Shown here: in pieces, positions 14,584 to 23,874 of the stretch
Layout of the letters: the number at the start of each line of letters is the position of its first letter
Position numbering within the stretch: the first letter of the stretch is position 1
IMG/VR virus record: IMGVR_UViG_3300018088_000001
Coordinates: 1-39,768 of that record
Source of the DNA: a virus
DNA length: 39,768 bases
Strand: one strand, 5' to 3'
The notes under the pieces: generated by a model
Told to the model about the DNA's origin: nothing
Seen by the model: the letters and a program-made list of their open reading frames with translations, nothing else
The model's database searches: none
Position numbers and translations under genes: made by a program

Positions 14584-14810
14584 TGGATGATGATCTCGAC
14601 AGGTCCATCGTTCCTGAGAAGGACGAGGACCTTGCCCGCAAGGCCCTGATTGAGGTCGCTGCTATCGCCCTTGGACCTACGAGCTTCAAGAACAAGTTGG
14701 CGGCTGCGAAGATCGTGCTGGACTTCACGAAACAGAAGCCCGCCACCAAGGTTGACGCCAAAGTCGGCTCCCTTGAGGCGTGGCTCGCTGACGTGAATGG
14801 AGCAGAATGA
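14580..14810 (+). CDS. Probable terminase small subunit, 76 aa
   Basis: The protein lies directly before the large terminase and overlaps it by 14 bases. It is short and helical (LARKALIEVAAIAL, FKNKLAAAKIVLDFTKQ) with an acidic first 15 residues and an EAWLADV end. Small terminase subunits of podoviruses are often of this size and place, and provide DNA recognition for packaging. No classic HTH can be drawn with certainty, so the call rests mainly on context. A second ATG one codon on is an equal start candidate. Confidence 0.6.
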   Translation: MMDDDLDRSIVPEKDEDLARKALIEVAAIALGPTSFKNKLAAAKIVLDFTKQKPATKVDAKVGSLEAWLADVNGAE

Positions 14811-16446
14811 ACTGGAGGAGGCGCTCAACAAAGCACGCGAGCGCCTCCGATCTGATTTCGAGTTATGGGCGGCCAAGTCCGTCAAGATCAGGACGAAGCT
14901 GGGCGAGATTAAGCCCCTAATCCTGAATAGGCCACAGCGGCGGTTCGTCGATCGGCTGAACAAGCAGTGGCTAAAGACCGGCATGGTCCGGTTTGTGGTG
15001 CTCAAGGCACGTCAGATGGGCTTCAGCACTGTCATCATGGCATGGCAGATGTGGCGGCTGACGCTCAACAAGGCCCAGAAGGGCCTAGTTATGGCCCACG
15101 TGGCTGATAGCACCGCGGCCCTCTTCGATCAGTATAAGCGCTGTTACGAAAACCTCCCCGAGCCGGTAAAGCCCACCGTCGAACACTCCAACCGGAAGGA
15201 ATTTCGGTTCGGGGAACTAGACAGCGCAATCAACATCGCGACCGCAGGCGGCAAGGGCGTGAAGCGTGGTGACACGCTGACGGTCCTTCACCTCTCTGAA
15301 GTGGGGTTCTGGCCCCCCACCTTCGCGAAGGACAACTTTGCGGGGCTGATCAAGTGTGTCCCACAAATGCCCGGTACAGCGGTCTTCATCGAGAGCACCG
15401 CCAACGGCATGACAGGCGAGTATCGTGAGAAGTGGGTAGGGGCTGTTGAGGGCCATAACGAGTTCGAGCCCTTCTTCGCTCCTTGGATCGAACTGGACGA
15501 ATACCGCGCGGAGCCCAAACCCGGCTTCATGCGGACCCCTGAGGAGGACGAACTCGCTGAGGTGGCCCTCAAGCTCTACGGAATTGTCGTGGACGATTGG
15601 CAGCTTCAATGGCGCCGTACAGAAATTGGCCGCGACGGCATCGACAAATTTCATCAGGAATGTCCGCTCACACCGGACGAGGCGTTCCTCAACACGGGGT
15701 CCCCGGTCTTTGAACCAAAGCTGCTTCACCCCCTTATCACTCCCCCGCGTGAGCCACTATCTCGCTGGTTTGTCGGAGACGGCACCATTGAGCGTAATTC
15801 GGCCGGCGAACTTCTCGTCTACCACGACTATCCAGAGACGGCCCTTGGCGGCCGAGCCTCTGGTCTCCGAACGCTTGTCAGCCCGGCTGAGGTCTACGTT
15901 ATCGGCGTTGACGTTGGGATGGGCATCCGAGGCAAGGACTACTCTGTCGCCCAGGTCCTAGATAGCCAAGGCCGTCAGGTTGCCGTGTGGCGTGGGATCA
16001 TACACCCCGATTACTTCGCGAAAATATTAAACACGCTGGGCCTCTACTACAACAGCGCAATGCTGAATGTGGAGCGAAATAATCACGGATTACTGACTTG
16101 CGTGAAGCTCCGCGACCTGGGCTACCCGAACCTCTACACGGAGGTGACTGAGGGGGCGCTCGATGATCGCGATAGCATCAACATCGGTACATACGTGACC
16201 GAGCGCAACAAGCCGCTGATCATCGACGAACTGCGGGCGGCCCTTCGCGATAGCACCATCCACATTACCGACCCCACCACTGTTCGGGAGATGCTGACCT
16301 ACGTGGTCAATGAGACCGGGCGCATGGGGGGAGACGGCGACAGCTTTGACGATACCGTAATGGCCCTTGCCCACGCATGGCATATTTGTGAGCGGACGTA
16401 CGAAATATCTCAAACCCCAGAAGAACTGTACGTCGAAGGCATATGA
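14797..16446 (+). CDS. terL: Terminase large subunit, 549 aa
   Basis: This is the packaging motor ATPase and headful or site-specific nuclease. The Walker A-like segment is KARQMGFST (residues 70-78), Walker B is TVLHLSEVGF with E168 catalytic, and STANG (200-204) is the coupling motif. The C-terminal RNase H-like nuclease shows GVDVGMG with D372, NVERNNHG with E426, and GDSFDDTVMALAHA with D518/D519. Length is normal for the family. It binds the portal encoded downstream and pumps DNA into the procapsid. The 3' end overlaps an HNH nuclease gene by 80 bases. Confidence 0.95.
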   Translation: MEQNELEEALNKARERLRSDFELWAAKSVKIRTKLGEIKPLILNRPQRRFVDRLNKQWLKTGMVRFVVLKARQMGFSTVIMAWQMWRLTLNKAQKGLVMAHVADSTAALFDQYKRCYENLPEPVKPTVEHSNRKEFRFGELDSAINIATAGGKGVKRGDTLTVLHLSEVGFWPPTFAKDNFAGLIKCVPQMPGTAVFIESTANGMTGEYREKWVGAVEGHNEFEPFFAPWIELDEYRAEPKPGFMRTPEEDELAEVALKLYGIVVDDWQLQWRRTEIGRDGIDKFHQECPLTPDEAFLNTGSPVFEPKLLHPLITPPREPLSRWFVGDGTIERNSAGELLVYHDYPETALGGRASGLRTLVSPAEVYVIGVDVGMGIRGKDYSVAQVLDSQGRQVAVWRGIIHPDYFAKILNTLGLYYNSAMLNVERNNHGLLTCVKLRDLGYPNLYTEVTEGALDDRDSINIGTYVTERNKPLIIDELRAALRDSTIHITDPTTVREMLTYVVNETGRMGGDGDSFDDTVMALAHAWHICERTYEISQTPEELYVEGI

Positions 16447-16768
16447 TAAGAAATCGGCTAACCGTGCGTATTATGCCGCAAACAGGCAGCGTATATCCGC
16501 TAACGCCCGAAATAATCATTTGAGGCGTAAATACGGAATTACTTCCGAAGCCTTCGATACCCTACTAGAAAGCCAGAACTTCAGGTGTGGCTGCTGCGGA
16601 TGTGATGAGCCTGAAGGTAAGGGCTGGTGCGTAGATCACGATCACACCACCGGCCGCGTCAGAAACATCCTCTGCAATCCCTGCAATCTCATGCTTGGCC
16701 ACGCCAAGGACAGCCCTGCCCGTCTGGAGGCGGGTAAGGAATATTTGCGTCGTCATGGCAAGCACTGA
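16367..16768 (+). CDS. Endonuclease VII-type HNH nuclease, up to 133 aa
   Basis: The C-terminal half has the recombination endonuclease VII pattern: RRKYGIT, then C74 and C77/C79 in a CGCCGC cluster, VDHDHTTGRVR with the catalytic His pair (H91, H93), and CNPCN (C103, C106), followed by a helical tail. The family resolves branched DNA or nicks DNA; phages use it in debranching or as homing-type HNH enzymes. The gene lies between terL and portal and overlaps both. The start is uncertain: ATG 16367 lies inside terL and has no good RBS, so a later non-ATG start is possible. Confidence 0.85.
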   Translation: MPTHGIFVSGRTKYLKPQKNCTSKAYDKKSANRAYYAANRQRISANARNNHLRRKYGITSEAFDTLLESQNFRCGCCGCDEPEGKGWCVDHDHTTGRVRNILCNPCNLMLGHAKDSPARLEAGKEYLRRHGKH

Positions 16769-18821
16769 CGTGACTGCCCCCTCCCAAAAGAAACGGAAGG
16801 GGCAACTCCTATCAGATGAAGACATCGTAGTCCGCGTCAACCAGAAGTCCCGCGAAGCTGTTGGTTGGTACGACAGCAAAATCTCCAAAGAGCGCGAACG
16901 CGCCCTCCAGTATTACAACGGCGAACTCCCCAAGCGCCAAGACGTTGGAAGCTCCTCGTTCGTCTCCACCGACGTTTACGACGGTGTAGAGACCGCCAAG
17001 TCCCAACTCCTGGAGACCTTCGCAGCCGGTGACGAGATTGTCCGCGTCGATCCCCACCAGGACATGTCCGTGGCCGATTGCGAAGCAGCCACCGCCTGGG
17101 CTCGTCACGTTCTCTTCCAGCAGAACGACGGCTTCAATCTTTTCCAGTCGGTGATCCACGACGCCCTTATGGCCCGTATCGGTCCCGTGAAGGTGTGGTG
17201 GGATGAAAGCTACGAAACCAACGAAGAGAGCTTTGACGGCCTGGGACTGGATCAGGTTCAGGCGCTGGCAGTGCAGGATGACGTGGATGATCTGGAGGCT
17301 GAACTTGACCCCCAGACTGGCGCGTTCTCTGGCACCCTTATCAGGAGGAAGGACTGCAGCCAAATCCGCATCCTTGCTATCCCTCCTGAAGAGTTTCTGG
17401 TCGCGCCTCGTGCGGTCACTCTGAAGCGAGCGGACTATCTCGGCCACCGGACGCTGAAGACCAAGGCCGAACTGAAGGACATGGGCCTCGATCCCAAGAA
17501 GGTCGATGAGGTCCATTACGATGATTATAGAGGGCTCGATCTGAGCCCCGAAGTTCTCGCCCGTAACCACCCGGTCGAGACCTATATGGCCCTCAACAAC
17601 CCCATCCAGCCGGAACTAGAGCAAGTGATGCTCTATGAAAGCTACGTGAAGATGGTGGTTGATAAGAAGAAGGGCGCACGGCTCTACAAGGTACTACACG
17701 CCTCCGACATCCTCTTCGAGTATGAAGAGGTGGCTGAACATCCCTTCGAGTGCTACGTCCCGCTCCCGACCCCGCACATCGTCTTCGGCAACAACTTCGC
17801 AATGAAGTTGGTTCCTACTCAGAACGCCCGCACGGTGTTGATCCGCTCGATCCTGGATCACACGGTCATGACCACCAACCCGCGCTGGCAGGTGGTCCAG
17901 GGTGGTCTGTTGAACCCGCGCGAGATGGCGGACAACCGCAAAGGCGGTCTGGTCAACGTACGGCGCGAAGGCGCTGTCAGTGCGCTGGAAGTCCCGAACA
18001 TGAACCCGTTCGTCTTCCAGGTGCTGCAGCAGCTTGAGCAGTCCGCGGAGAAGACTACTGGCATCAGTAGTCTCTCGCAGGGGCTCGATAAGAACGCGAT
18101 CTCCACGCAGAACTCGCGTGGGATGGTGCAGGACCTCGTGTCCCTCAGCACCCAGCGCCAGAAGATTGCTGCCCGCAACTTCGCCTACGGCTTCCTGCTC
18201 CCGCTCATCATGCGGATCATCAAGCTCACGATCCTGCATCAGACGAAGACACAGATCATTGAGGTCGCCGGGCAGCCCATCAAGATCGACGCCAGCAAGT
18301 GGTCCCAGGGGATCACGGCTACCGTGTCGTTCCACCTTGGCTACGGGGAGAGGGACGATCAGGCGAATGCCCGGCTCGAACTCTACAAGGGCCTCGCAAG
18401 CGACCCGGCCCTGCAGACGATGTTCACCCCCGTGAACCGCTACAACCTCATCGTCGATACAGCCAAGCTGAAGGGCGTTTACTCGATCAGCCGCTACATC
18501 ACCCCGCCCGGCCAAGTACAGCCTCCGCAGCCCGATCCGATCAAGCAGCAGGAGATTGCGATCAAGAAGCAGCAGGCCGACGCGGCGATGATCACCGCTC
18601 AAGCCAACGCGACGAAGAACGAACGCCTAGCGGCATTCGAGGTCCAGAAGCTCACCAATGAGAACGCCAAGATGCACATGGAAGCGATGGCCAAGGATCG
18701 TGAGAACGACCGCCTCGACATCGAGACCGTGTCTCGCGTGAATATAGCAGAACGCGAAATGGTCCTCGCAGAAAGCACCCCTGTCTCCAAGGAGCAGGTA
18801 AACATCTCTCCAAGGATTTAG
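16755..18821 (+). CDS. Portal protein, 688 aa
   Basis: This is the dodecameric ring through which DNA enters and leaves the capsid. Recognisable portions include a first helical part (SREAVGWYDSKISKERERALQYYNGELPKR split by context), the YDGVETAKSQLLETFAAGDEIV region, a PEEFLVAPRA segment, a NNFAMKLVPTQNARTVLIRSILD-type core helix, and a TTGISSLSQGLDKNAI segment near residue 430, all typical of P22/SU10-type portals. The last ~110 residues form a long Gln/Lys/Ala-rich coiled coil (barrel-like). The start at 16755 is preferred over 16695, which lies deep in the HNH gene. Confidence 0.92.
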   Translation: MASTDVTAPSQKKRKGQLLSDEDIVVRVNQKSREAVGWYDSKISKERERALQYYNGELPKRQDVGSSSFVSTDVYDGVETAKSQLLETFAAGDEIVRVDPHQDMSVADCEAATAWARHVLFQQNDGFNLFQSVIHDALMARIGPVKVWWDESYETNEESFDGLGLDQVQALAVQDDVDDLEAELDPQTGAFSGTLIRRKDCSQIRILAIPPEEFLVAPRAVTLKRADYLGHRTLKTKAELKDMGLDPKKVDEVHYDDYRGLDLSPEVLARNHPVETYMALNNPIQPELEQVMLYESYVKMVVDKKKGARLYKVLHASDILFEYEEVAEHPFECYVPLPTPHIVFGNNFAMKLVPTQNARTVLIRSILDHTVMTTNPRWQVVQGGLLNPREMADNRKGGLVNVRREGAVSALEVPNMNPFVFQVLQQLEQSAEKTTGISSLSQGLDKNAISTQNSRGMVQDLVSLSTQRQKIAARNFAYGFLLPLIMRIIKLTILHQTKTQIIEVAGQPIKIDASKWSQGITATVSFHLGYGERDDQANARLELYKGLASDPALQTMFTPVNRYNLIVDTAKLKGVYSISRYITPPGQVQPPQPDPIKQQEIAIKKQQADAAMITAQANATKNERLAAFEVQKLTNENAKMHMEAMAKDRENDRLDIETVSRVNIAEREMVLAESTPVSKEQVNISPRI

Positions 18822-18822
18822 G

Positions 18823-19842
18823 ATGTCCATTCTCGATAGCATCATGTCCAGGCTCGGGAGCAATCCCGAGTTCCTGGCGTGGCTCCGAGGCGCCAACTCG
18901 GGCCGCGGGGTTCCGACCTGGACCGGCGCCAATAACACCGGCAAGCTGGGCGGATACCCCGGCTGGGAGCCAGGGATGCCACGAGCCCCCGGCAATAGTC
19001 CGATGCCAAACAGGCCTGGCGGCCTGGGGGGCACCTACACCCCCAGCGGGGGCCAGATGGTCCCCACCGGGACGCCGACGCCTCTGGATGCCGCTCGGGC
19101 TCAGGGCGTAGGCAGCCTTGCCCCAGCACGGCCTTCCTTCATGGGCAGCATGGGTCCCGGCGGCGGTGGGGCGCCCCCAAGTGGTGGCGGTCTCCCATCA
19201 GCCCCCGGCACCCCCGGCACCCCAGTGCCCTATCGACCTCCGGGGCTGCCGACGAGCCCCGCAGGCCCCATCCCAGGAAACGGCCCCATCAACGGCCAGT
19301 TCTCGCCGGCCCCAGGACCACTACCCCCCTCTACCACCCCAAGGCTGCCGCCTCCCTCAGCACCCTCCGCGGGGCTCGGGTGGGGGGGTCCTGCCGCAGC
19401 CGCTGGTCTGGCGGGCATGGTTGGTGGGTCTGGTGGTCCTGCTCCACCAAACGGTCCCAACCCCAGTCCGTTCTTTCCCCAGGGGGACCTGGGGCCGAGC
19501 GCGGGCGGCTACGGGGCGGTCCCCTTCGTCCAGGGCAACTCCAAGCCGTTCGACCTTCCGTCTCCAGTCGGGGACCGTGGAGGCCAGACCCGATGGTTCA
19601 GCACCGAATATCCGGTGGCGGGTCGGAGAGGTCCCTCAGTACCGATGCCACGCCCGCGACCAAAAACACCCCCAACCACCCAATCAGCCCCGGCACCCCA
19701 AGCAGCCCCACAAGGCTATATCGACCCCGGCTCCTTCAACGGGCTCGGGATCAACCGTAACGGCTCCGGCAGCGCCCAACCGTCCCTCCAGGAACTCCTG
19801 GCACGTCTGAGGAGCCAAGGAGGATTGCAGTTTGGCCAGTGA
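18823..19842 (+). CDS. Pro/Gly-rich virion-region protein, 339 aa
   Basis: AAGGATTTAGG precedes the ATG, one base after the portal stop. Apart from a short N-terminal helix (ILDSIMSRLGSNPEFLAWLRG) and a C-terminal helix (LQELLARLRSQGG), the protein is Pro, Gly and Ser-rich and probably disordered. Such proteins occur beside portal and ejection genes in podoviruses and may be flexible internal virion components. The unusual composition makes homology hard to see. It overlaps the next gene by 11 bases. Confidence 0.75.
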   Translation: MSILDSIMSRLGSNPEFLAWLRGANSGRGVPTWTGANNTGKLGGYPGWEPGMPRAPGNSPMPNRPGGLGGTYTPSGGQMVPTGTPTPLDAARAQGVGSLAPARPSFMGSMGPGGGGAPPSGGGLPSAPGTPGTPVPYRPPGLPTSPAGPIPGNGPINGQFSPAPGPLPPSTTPRLPPPSAPSAGLGWGGPAAAAGLAGMVGGSGGPAPPNGPNPSPFFPQGDLGPSAGGYGAVPFVQGNSKPFDLPSPVGDRGGQTRWFSTEYPVAGRRGPSVPMPRPRPKTPPTTQSAPAPQAAPQGYIDPGSFNGLGINRNGSGSAQPSLQELLARLRSQGGLQFGQ

Positions 19843-21394
19843 TTACTGGGGCTGGGTCAATAGCCCGCTAATGCAGAACTCGGGGCAGCAGCCACAGTGG
19901 CCCACCGGTGGTAGCGACAGTCCCTTCTGGGACCCGAGCTACAGCTACAACAGCCCCCAGGCGGCTGCCGACGCCGCCGCGGCCCGTATGCGGCGCCAGG
20001 GCGGTTACCGCGTCAATCAGTGGACGCCCCAGCAGCAGGACGAGTACCAGCAGAACGTCCAGAACGCTGGTCGGATGGCGGGCGCCACAGCGGCCCCCTA
20101 CGCCACGGCGGGTCTCGATCTGGCCCAGGGCAACTACGGCGATGCGGCCTTCGACATGCTCGGCCCCCTGGCTGGTGTTATTCGTCCCTTCGCCAAGCCC
20201 ATCGCTGCTGCTGGCGTCGGAGGTGCTGGCCTGTTTATGGGCGGCCAGACCGCCGCGGACGCGTCCCCCAAAAAAGTTCTGGCAGCGGCCCAAGCTGCTC
20301 CTGTCTACGATAGCGATCCTGATATCGCCTCGCTCCAAAGAGAGATGGACAGGGCCGTAGAGGCCGGCAAGCACTCCACCGAGCCCGGCGCCATCAAGGC
20401 GGCCCAGGCACAGTATGGTCAGCGTATTGATGCCCTCCGCAACAAGAAGCGCGGGGAGCGTGAGCTTGCTGACTACCGCAGGGGCATGGAGGCGGACCCG
20501 GCCTTCCAGAAGCTCATGCCGGAAGATCAGCGGGCGGTGCTTGCGGCCCCCGACATGGACGCGGGCAACAGGGCGTTCAAGTCCGGTTCTGACAAGATCA
20601 CGCCTTACGCGGTAAGGAACCACGACCAAATCCAGAACCTCGAACTTGGGGGCATGGCTGCGGGCGCCCTCCTGCCGTTCGGTCACGCTATTTACGACAG
20701 GGTAGTTCTGGGGTCTGCTGCCCGCGGCGCCGAACGGGCGCTGGGTAAGGCAGCAGCCACAGGAGGGACAGATGCCGCAGCAGAAACGATGCTCAACTCC
20801 AAAGCAGAGCAACTTCGGGGACTCACGGGACACAACTACAGCCCCTTTGCTCCCGGACACCTCGCCCTCCACGGAGCAATTGGCACCACTTTGCCTTTCG
20901 CCGCCGGCAGCATCTACCCCAACTTCATGGACGCTGTCACGCTTCCAGAGGGCACTGAGGGCCAGCGCAGCGGAAAGGCGTTCTTCAACCCCCTCAACCC
21001 TGAGATATGGCAGTCCCTCGGACGGGCTGCTGTTGAAGGTGGTACTCTTGCCCTTGGTGCTGGTGGTGTTGGTCATGTGGTTGCTCGCCCTGATGTGGCG
21101 GCCACACGGGGGCGTGGTATTTTGAGCGCCATTGACAAGAGGGCTGCCGGCTTCGATGCCCCGGTCGGGATGCGCCCTAGATCAGAACCAAGTGCCGCGC
21201 CACAGGAGGGCGCCCTGTCAGAACCCACGAGGACAGTAGGGACCGGAGACCTGTTGAGGACATCCACCCCCGAGGAAGACCAATTCGGTGTCGCCGGCCG
21301 TGTGACCGGAGATGCCAAGCTGAGGCTGCCCAGGCAGCTAACCAATCCGCGACAAGGCAGTCAGTTCAAGAAGACCATCCGCCTTGATAGATGA
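19832..21394 (+). CDS. Putative internal virion protein, 520 aa, TTG start
   Basis: The start is TTG at 19832, fixed by a near-perfect AAGGAGG eight bases upstream. The protein has a polar, Gln/Pro-rich first 85 residues, Gly/Ala-rich hydrophobic helices (LAGVIRPFAKPIAAAGVGGAGLF; GGMAAGALLPFG; AVEGGTLALGAGGVG) and charged linkers. This pattern resembles the 504-aa product at 12825-14339, so it may be a second ejected protein. No enzymatic motif is recognised. It overlaps the next gene by 11 bases. Confidence 0.75.
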   Translation: MASDYWGWVNSPLMQNSGQQPQWPTGGSDSPFWDPSYSYNSPQAAADAAAARMRRQGGYRVNQWTPQQQDEYQQNVQNAGRMAGATAAPYATAGLDLAQGNYGDAAFDMLGPLAGVIRPFAKPIAAAGVGGAGLFMGGQTAADASPKKVLAAAQAAPVYDSDPDIASLQREMDRAVEAGKHSTEPGAIKAAQAQYGQRIDALRNKKRGERELADYRRGMEADPAFQKLMPEDQRAVLAAPDMDAGNRAFKSGSDKITPYAVRNHDQIQNLELGGMAAGALLPFGHAIYDRVVLGSAARGAERALGKAAATGGTDAAAETMLNSKAEQLRGLTGHNYSPFAPGHLALHGAIGTTLPFAAGSIYPNFMDAVTLPEGTEGQRSGKAFFNPLNPEIWQSLGRAAVEGGTLALGAGGVGHVVARPDVAATRGRGILSAIDKRAAGFDAPVGMRPRSEPSAAPQEGALSEPTRTVGTGDLLRTSTPEEDQFGVAGRVTGDAKLRLPRQLTNPRQGSQFKKTIRLDR

Positions 21395-21662
21395 CGACAC
21401 GAGGGTGGAGCTTGGGCTTTTTGCACAAGAGGTCCTGCTCCATCCCCTATTCAGCATCATCACCTCTCATTTCGAGATGGCGATGTGCCAACAGATTTTG
21501 AGTACCAAGCCACAAGAAACGAAGACCCGAGAAAGCATCTATCAGACCTTTCAGGGCTCGATCGAGTTTGTGGAATTCATGAAGTCGCTGGTCGCTGAGG
21601 CCGGCAAAATTCAATCGTCTAGGGCCATCCAGGATATGGACGCCCAGCAAGAAGAAGAGTGA
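21384..21662 (+). CDS. Hypothetical small helical protein, 92 aa, TTG start
   Basis: The frame begins with TTG at 21384 inside the end of the 520-aa gene. The product is all-helical by composition (LFAQEVLLHPLFSIITSHFEMAM), with a conserved-looking FQGSIEFVEFMKSLV segment and an acidic QQEEE end. Proteins of this size between portal and scaffold occur in several podoviruses without known function. Support for the gene is the tight packing and the lack of any alternative frame. Confidence 0.7.
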   Translation: MIDDDTRVELGLFAQEVLLHPLFSIITSHFEMAMCQQILSTKPQETKTRESIYQTFQGSIEFVEFMKSLVAEAGKIQSSRAIQDMDAQQEEE

Positions 21663-21671
21663 TTGCTACTA

Positions 21672-22718
21672 ATGCCCACCGAAGTTATCGACGGCATTTC
21701 TTACGATTTTGACGATGATGTAGATATGGAGGGCGTGGACGCCTTCACCAAGCGTTTCCTTGATAGGAAGGACGCCGAAAAGACGGCTATCCGAAAAGAC
21801 GCTTCGGTTGAAGACCACGCCGACGACGGCAAAGACTGGGAACGGAGAGAAGACCGTTCGACCGAGCACGAGGCCGAAGAGGACCACGAAAGTGCATCCG
21901 ATGAGGACGACAGCGAGGACCAGGAAGAGCGCCACTATGCCGATGGCGACAATCTCTTTGTTCGCGTCAAGGTCGGTGATGAGACGCACGAGGTCAGCGT
22001 TAAGGACCTACAGCGGCTCTACGGCCAAGAGGCATCCCTTACCCAAAAGTCCCAGCAACTAGCCGAGCACAGAAAGCAGCAGGAGCAGGAGCAGGCCCAC
22101 CATCTGGCGGCCTCCAACGCCCTTCTGCAGTATGCCCGGCAGCGCTGGCAGCCCTACGAACAGATCGACTTCCTTGCGCTGTCAAGGGACCAACGCATCT
22201 CGGAAGACCAGTTCCAGGCATTGAGAGCCGAAGCCGCGGACAGGTGGAACGAACTGCAGTTCCTTGAGCAGCAGACCGGCCAATACGTCCAGCAGCTTCA
22301 GGGTCGCCAAGCGGAGACCATGAAGGCTGCGGCTGTTGAGGCCGTCAAACAGATCAACGACCAGAGCAGCCCCTACCACATCCCGGACTGGTCGGATGCC
22401 ACCTACGACAGCATCCGAAACTACGCGGTGAAGGGTGGCCTCTCGAAGGACATCGTCAACAGCATCGTCGATCCTGCCGCGATCAAGATGCTGCACAAGG
22501 CCATGCTCTATGATCAGGGCCTCGCGAAAGTCCAGACCACTAAGGTCGGCAATAAGGTGACGAAGGTCGTTAAGACCTCAACCCGCATGTCGTCCGACCA
22601 GAGAAGCGGCAAGCCCAACAAGGCTGCCGAGGCCCGCCTCCGCGAGACGGGTTCTGTTGAAGATGCCACGGCCGCATTTCTGGGCCGCTTCGCTGCCATG
22701 GGCGGCGTGAACGACTGA
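21672..22718 (+). CDS. Scaffolding protein (putative), 348 aa
   Basis: The gene directly precedes the major capsid gene and encodes a highly charged protein: an acidic N-terminal third (for example SASDEDDSEDQEERH), a long Gln/Glu-rich coiled coil in the centre and a basic C-terminus (KVVKTSTRMSSDQRSGKPNKAAEARLR). That is the standard layout of podovirus scaffolds, where the basic tail contacts the shell protein and the protein leaves during maturation. A TTG at 21663 could add three residues; ATG 21672 is chosen. A terminator follows. Confidence 0.85.
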   Translation: MPTEVIDGISYDFDDDVDMEGVDAFTKRFLDRKDAEKTAIRKDASVEDHADDGKDWERREDRSTEHEAEEDHESASDEDDSEDQEERHYADGDNLFVRVKVGDETHEVSVKDLQRLYGQEASLTQKSQQLAEHRKQQEQEQAHHLAASNALLQYARQRWQPYEQIDFLALSRDQRISEDQFQALRAEAADRWNELQFLEQQTGQYVQQLQGRQAETMKAAAVEAVKQINDQSSPYHIPDWSDATYDSIRNYAVKGGLSKDIVNSIVDPAAIKMLHKAMLYDQGLAKVQTTKVGNKVTKVVKTSTRMSSDQRSGKPNKAAEARLRETGSVEDATAAFLGRFAAMGGVND

Positions 22719-22727
22719 TCCAAAACA

Positions 22728-22754
22728 GCCCCTAACATTCTTTAGGGGCCTATT
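22728..22754 (+). terminator. Stem-loop between scaffold and capsid genes
   Basis: GCCCCTAA (22728-22735) pairs with TTAGGGGC (22742-22749) around CATTCT, followed by CTATT. The weak U-run suggests partial termination or an RNA processing point that adjusts scaffold and capsid expression relative to each other. Confidence 0.55.
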
Positions 22755-22768
22755 ACCAACAAGAGAAT

Positions 22769-23842
22769 ATGCCCGCAGGTTTTAGCTCCTACGATGCCGT
22801 TGGTGTCAAAGAAGACATCTCCGACATCATCACGAATATCTCCCCCACCAAGACGCCGTTCCAGACCGCGATCGGCAACGAGAAGTCCACACAGAAGTTC
22901 TTCCAGTGGCAAGAAGATAGTCTTCGTGCCGCCGCTGCGAACCAGCAGGTCGAAGGCTTCCAGGTCACTTCGGACCTGAGCACTGCCACGATGGTGCCGA
23001 CCGTCATGCGGTCGAACAACACCCAAATCCTGGCTGAAGTGCCCGAGACCACCGGCACCATGGACGTTACTTCGACCTATGGCCGTGCACGTGAAAGCGC
23101 GTACCAAATGGCGAAGTCCGCTGCTCAGGTGAAGCGCGATCTGGAGGTGGCGTTCGTCGGCATGGGCTACAACGCCCCCGTCAACACGAACAAGACCACA
23201 GCCCGCGTGATGGGCTCGTTCGAGTATCAGGTTGGTCAGCCGGCCTCCAACAACCTCTATGTGACGACGCAGGGCGTAGGCAGCAATGCCGACTACACGA
23301 ACCTGATCTTCACAGGGACGGCGAACGGCGGCTTCACCGAAACCAACATGCTGCTCGCCCTCCAGAACAGCTACAACCAAGGCGCCGAGCCCAACACAGT
23401 CTCTATCATCCCCGGCCGCGCTATCCAGGTAGCGGGCTTTGCGATGGCTCAGACTGCTTACGCTGGTGGCGGCTCCCCGACCGCAGCGGCCTCTTACCGT
23501 CAGAAGTTCAATGACAGCACCACTGTCGTGAACGCCGTGACGATGTACAAGAGCCCGTTCGGTGATGTGAAGATCGTGCTCAACCGCTTCCAGTGCGGCT
23601 CGCCCCTCGCCCCCTCGACCCAGCACGTCCATACGCTCATCTACGATCCGTCGCAGTGGGTGAAGGTCACGCTGCGGCCGTGGTTCCGTGAAGTGCTGGC
23701 GAAGAACGGTGACTCTCTGCGTCAGATGATCGTCGGTGAGTTCTCCCTGAAGCACAAGAACTGGCGTGCTTCGAGCGTCATCGTGGAGAATACTGTCCCC
23801 ACGGCTGGCACCACGAACATGACCACCGCGGCCACTTGGTAA
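22769..23842 (+). CDS. Major capsid protein, SU10-type, 357 aa
   Basis: The N-terminal segment EDISDIITNISPTKTPFQTAIG followed by QKFFQWQEDSLRAAAAN is the hallmark of the SU10-type major capsid family (formerly DUF5309), an HK97-fold shell protein. The C-terminal part with PFGDVKIVLNRF, LIYDPSQWVKVTLRPWF and an ending rich in LKHKNW fits the same family. It forms the icosahedral capsid after assembly on the scaffold. It is flanked by stem-loops on both sides and a strong terminator after it, consistent with a separately boosted, abundant message. Confidence 0.93.
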   Translation: MPAGFSSYDAVGVKEDISDIITNISPTKTPFQTAIGNEKSTQKFFQWQEDSLRAAAANQQVEGFQVTSDLSTATMVPTVMRSNNTQILAEVPETTGTMDVTSTYGRARESAYQMAKSAAQVKRDLEVAFVGMGYNAPVNTNKTTARVMGSFEYQVGQPASNNLYVTTQGVGSNADYTNLIFTGTANGGFTETNMLLALQNSYNQGAEPNTVSIIPGRAIQVAGFAMAQTAYAGGGSPTAAASYRQKFNDSTTVVNAVTMYKSPFGDVKIVLNRFQCGSPLAPSTQHVHTLIYDPSQWVKVTLRPWFREVLAKNGDSLRQMIVGEFSLKHKNWRASSVIVENTVPTAGTTNMTTAATW

Positions 23843-23849
23843 ACACCCC

Positions 23850-23870
23850 CTCGGGCCTATAAGGTCCGAG
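23850..23870 (+). other. Compact stem-loop after the capsid gene
   Basis: CTCGGGCCT pairs with AGGTCCGAG around a 3-base ATA loop; nine pairs including one G-U. It precedes the terminator hairpin by four bases and may stabilise the 3' end of the capsid message. Confidence 0.6.
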
Positions 23871-23874
23871 ACAG

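Noticed and set aside
19868-21076. Minus-strand frame of 402 codons
   Set aside because: It is a shadow of the 520-aa gene, which has a near-perfect RBS and fits the plus-strand late unit.
22742-23755. Minus-strand frame of 337 codons
   Set aside because: It is antisense to the major capsid gene, whose identity is clear.
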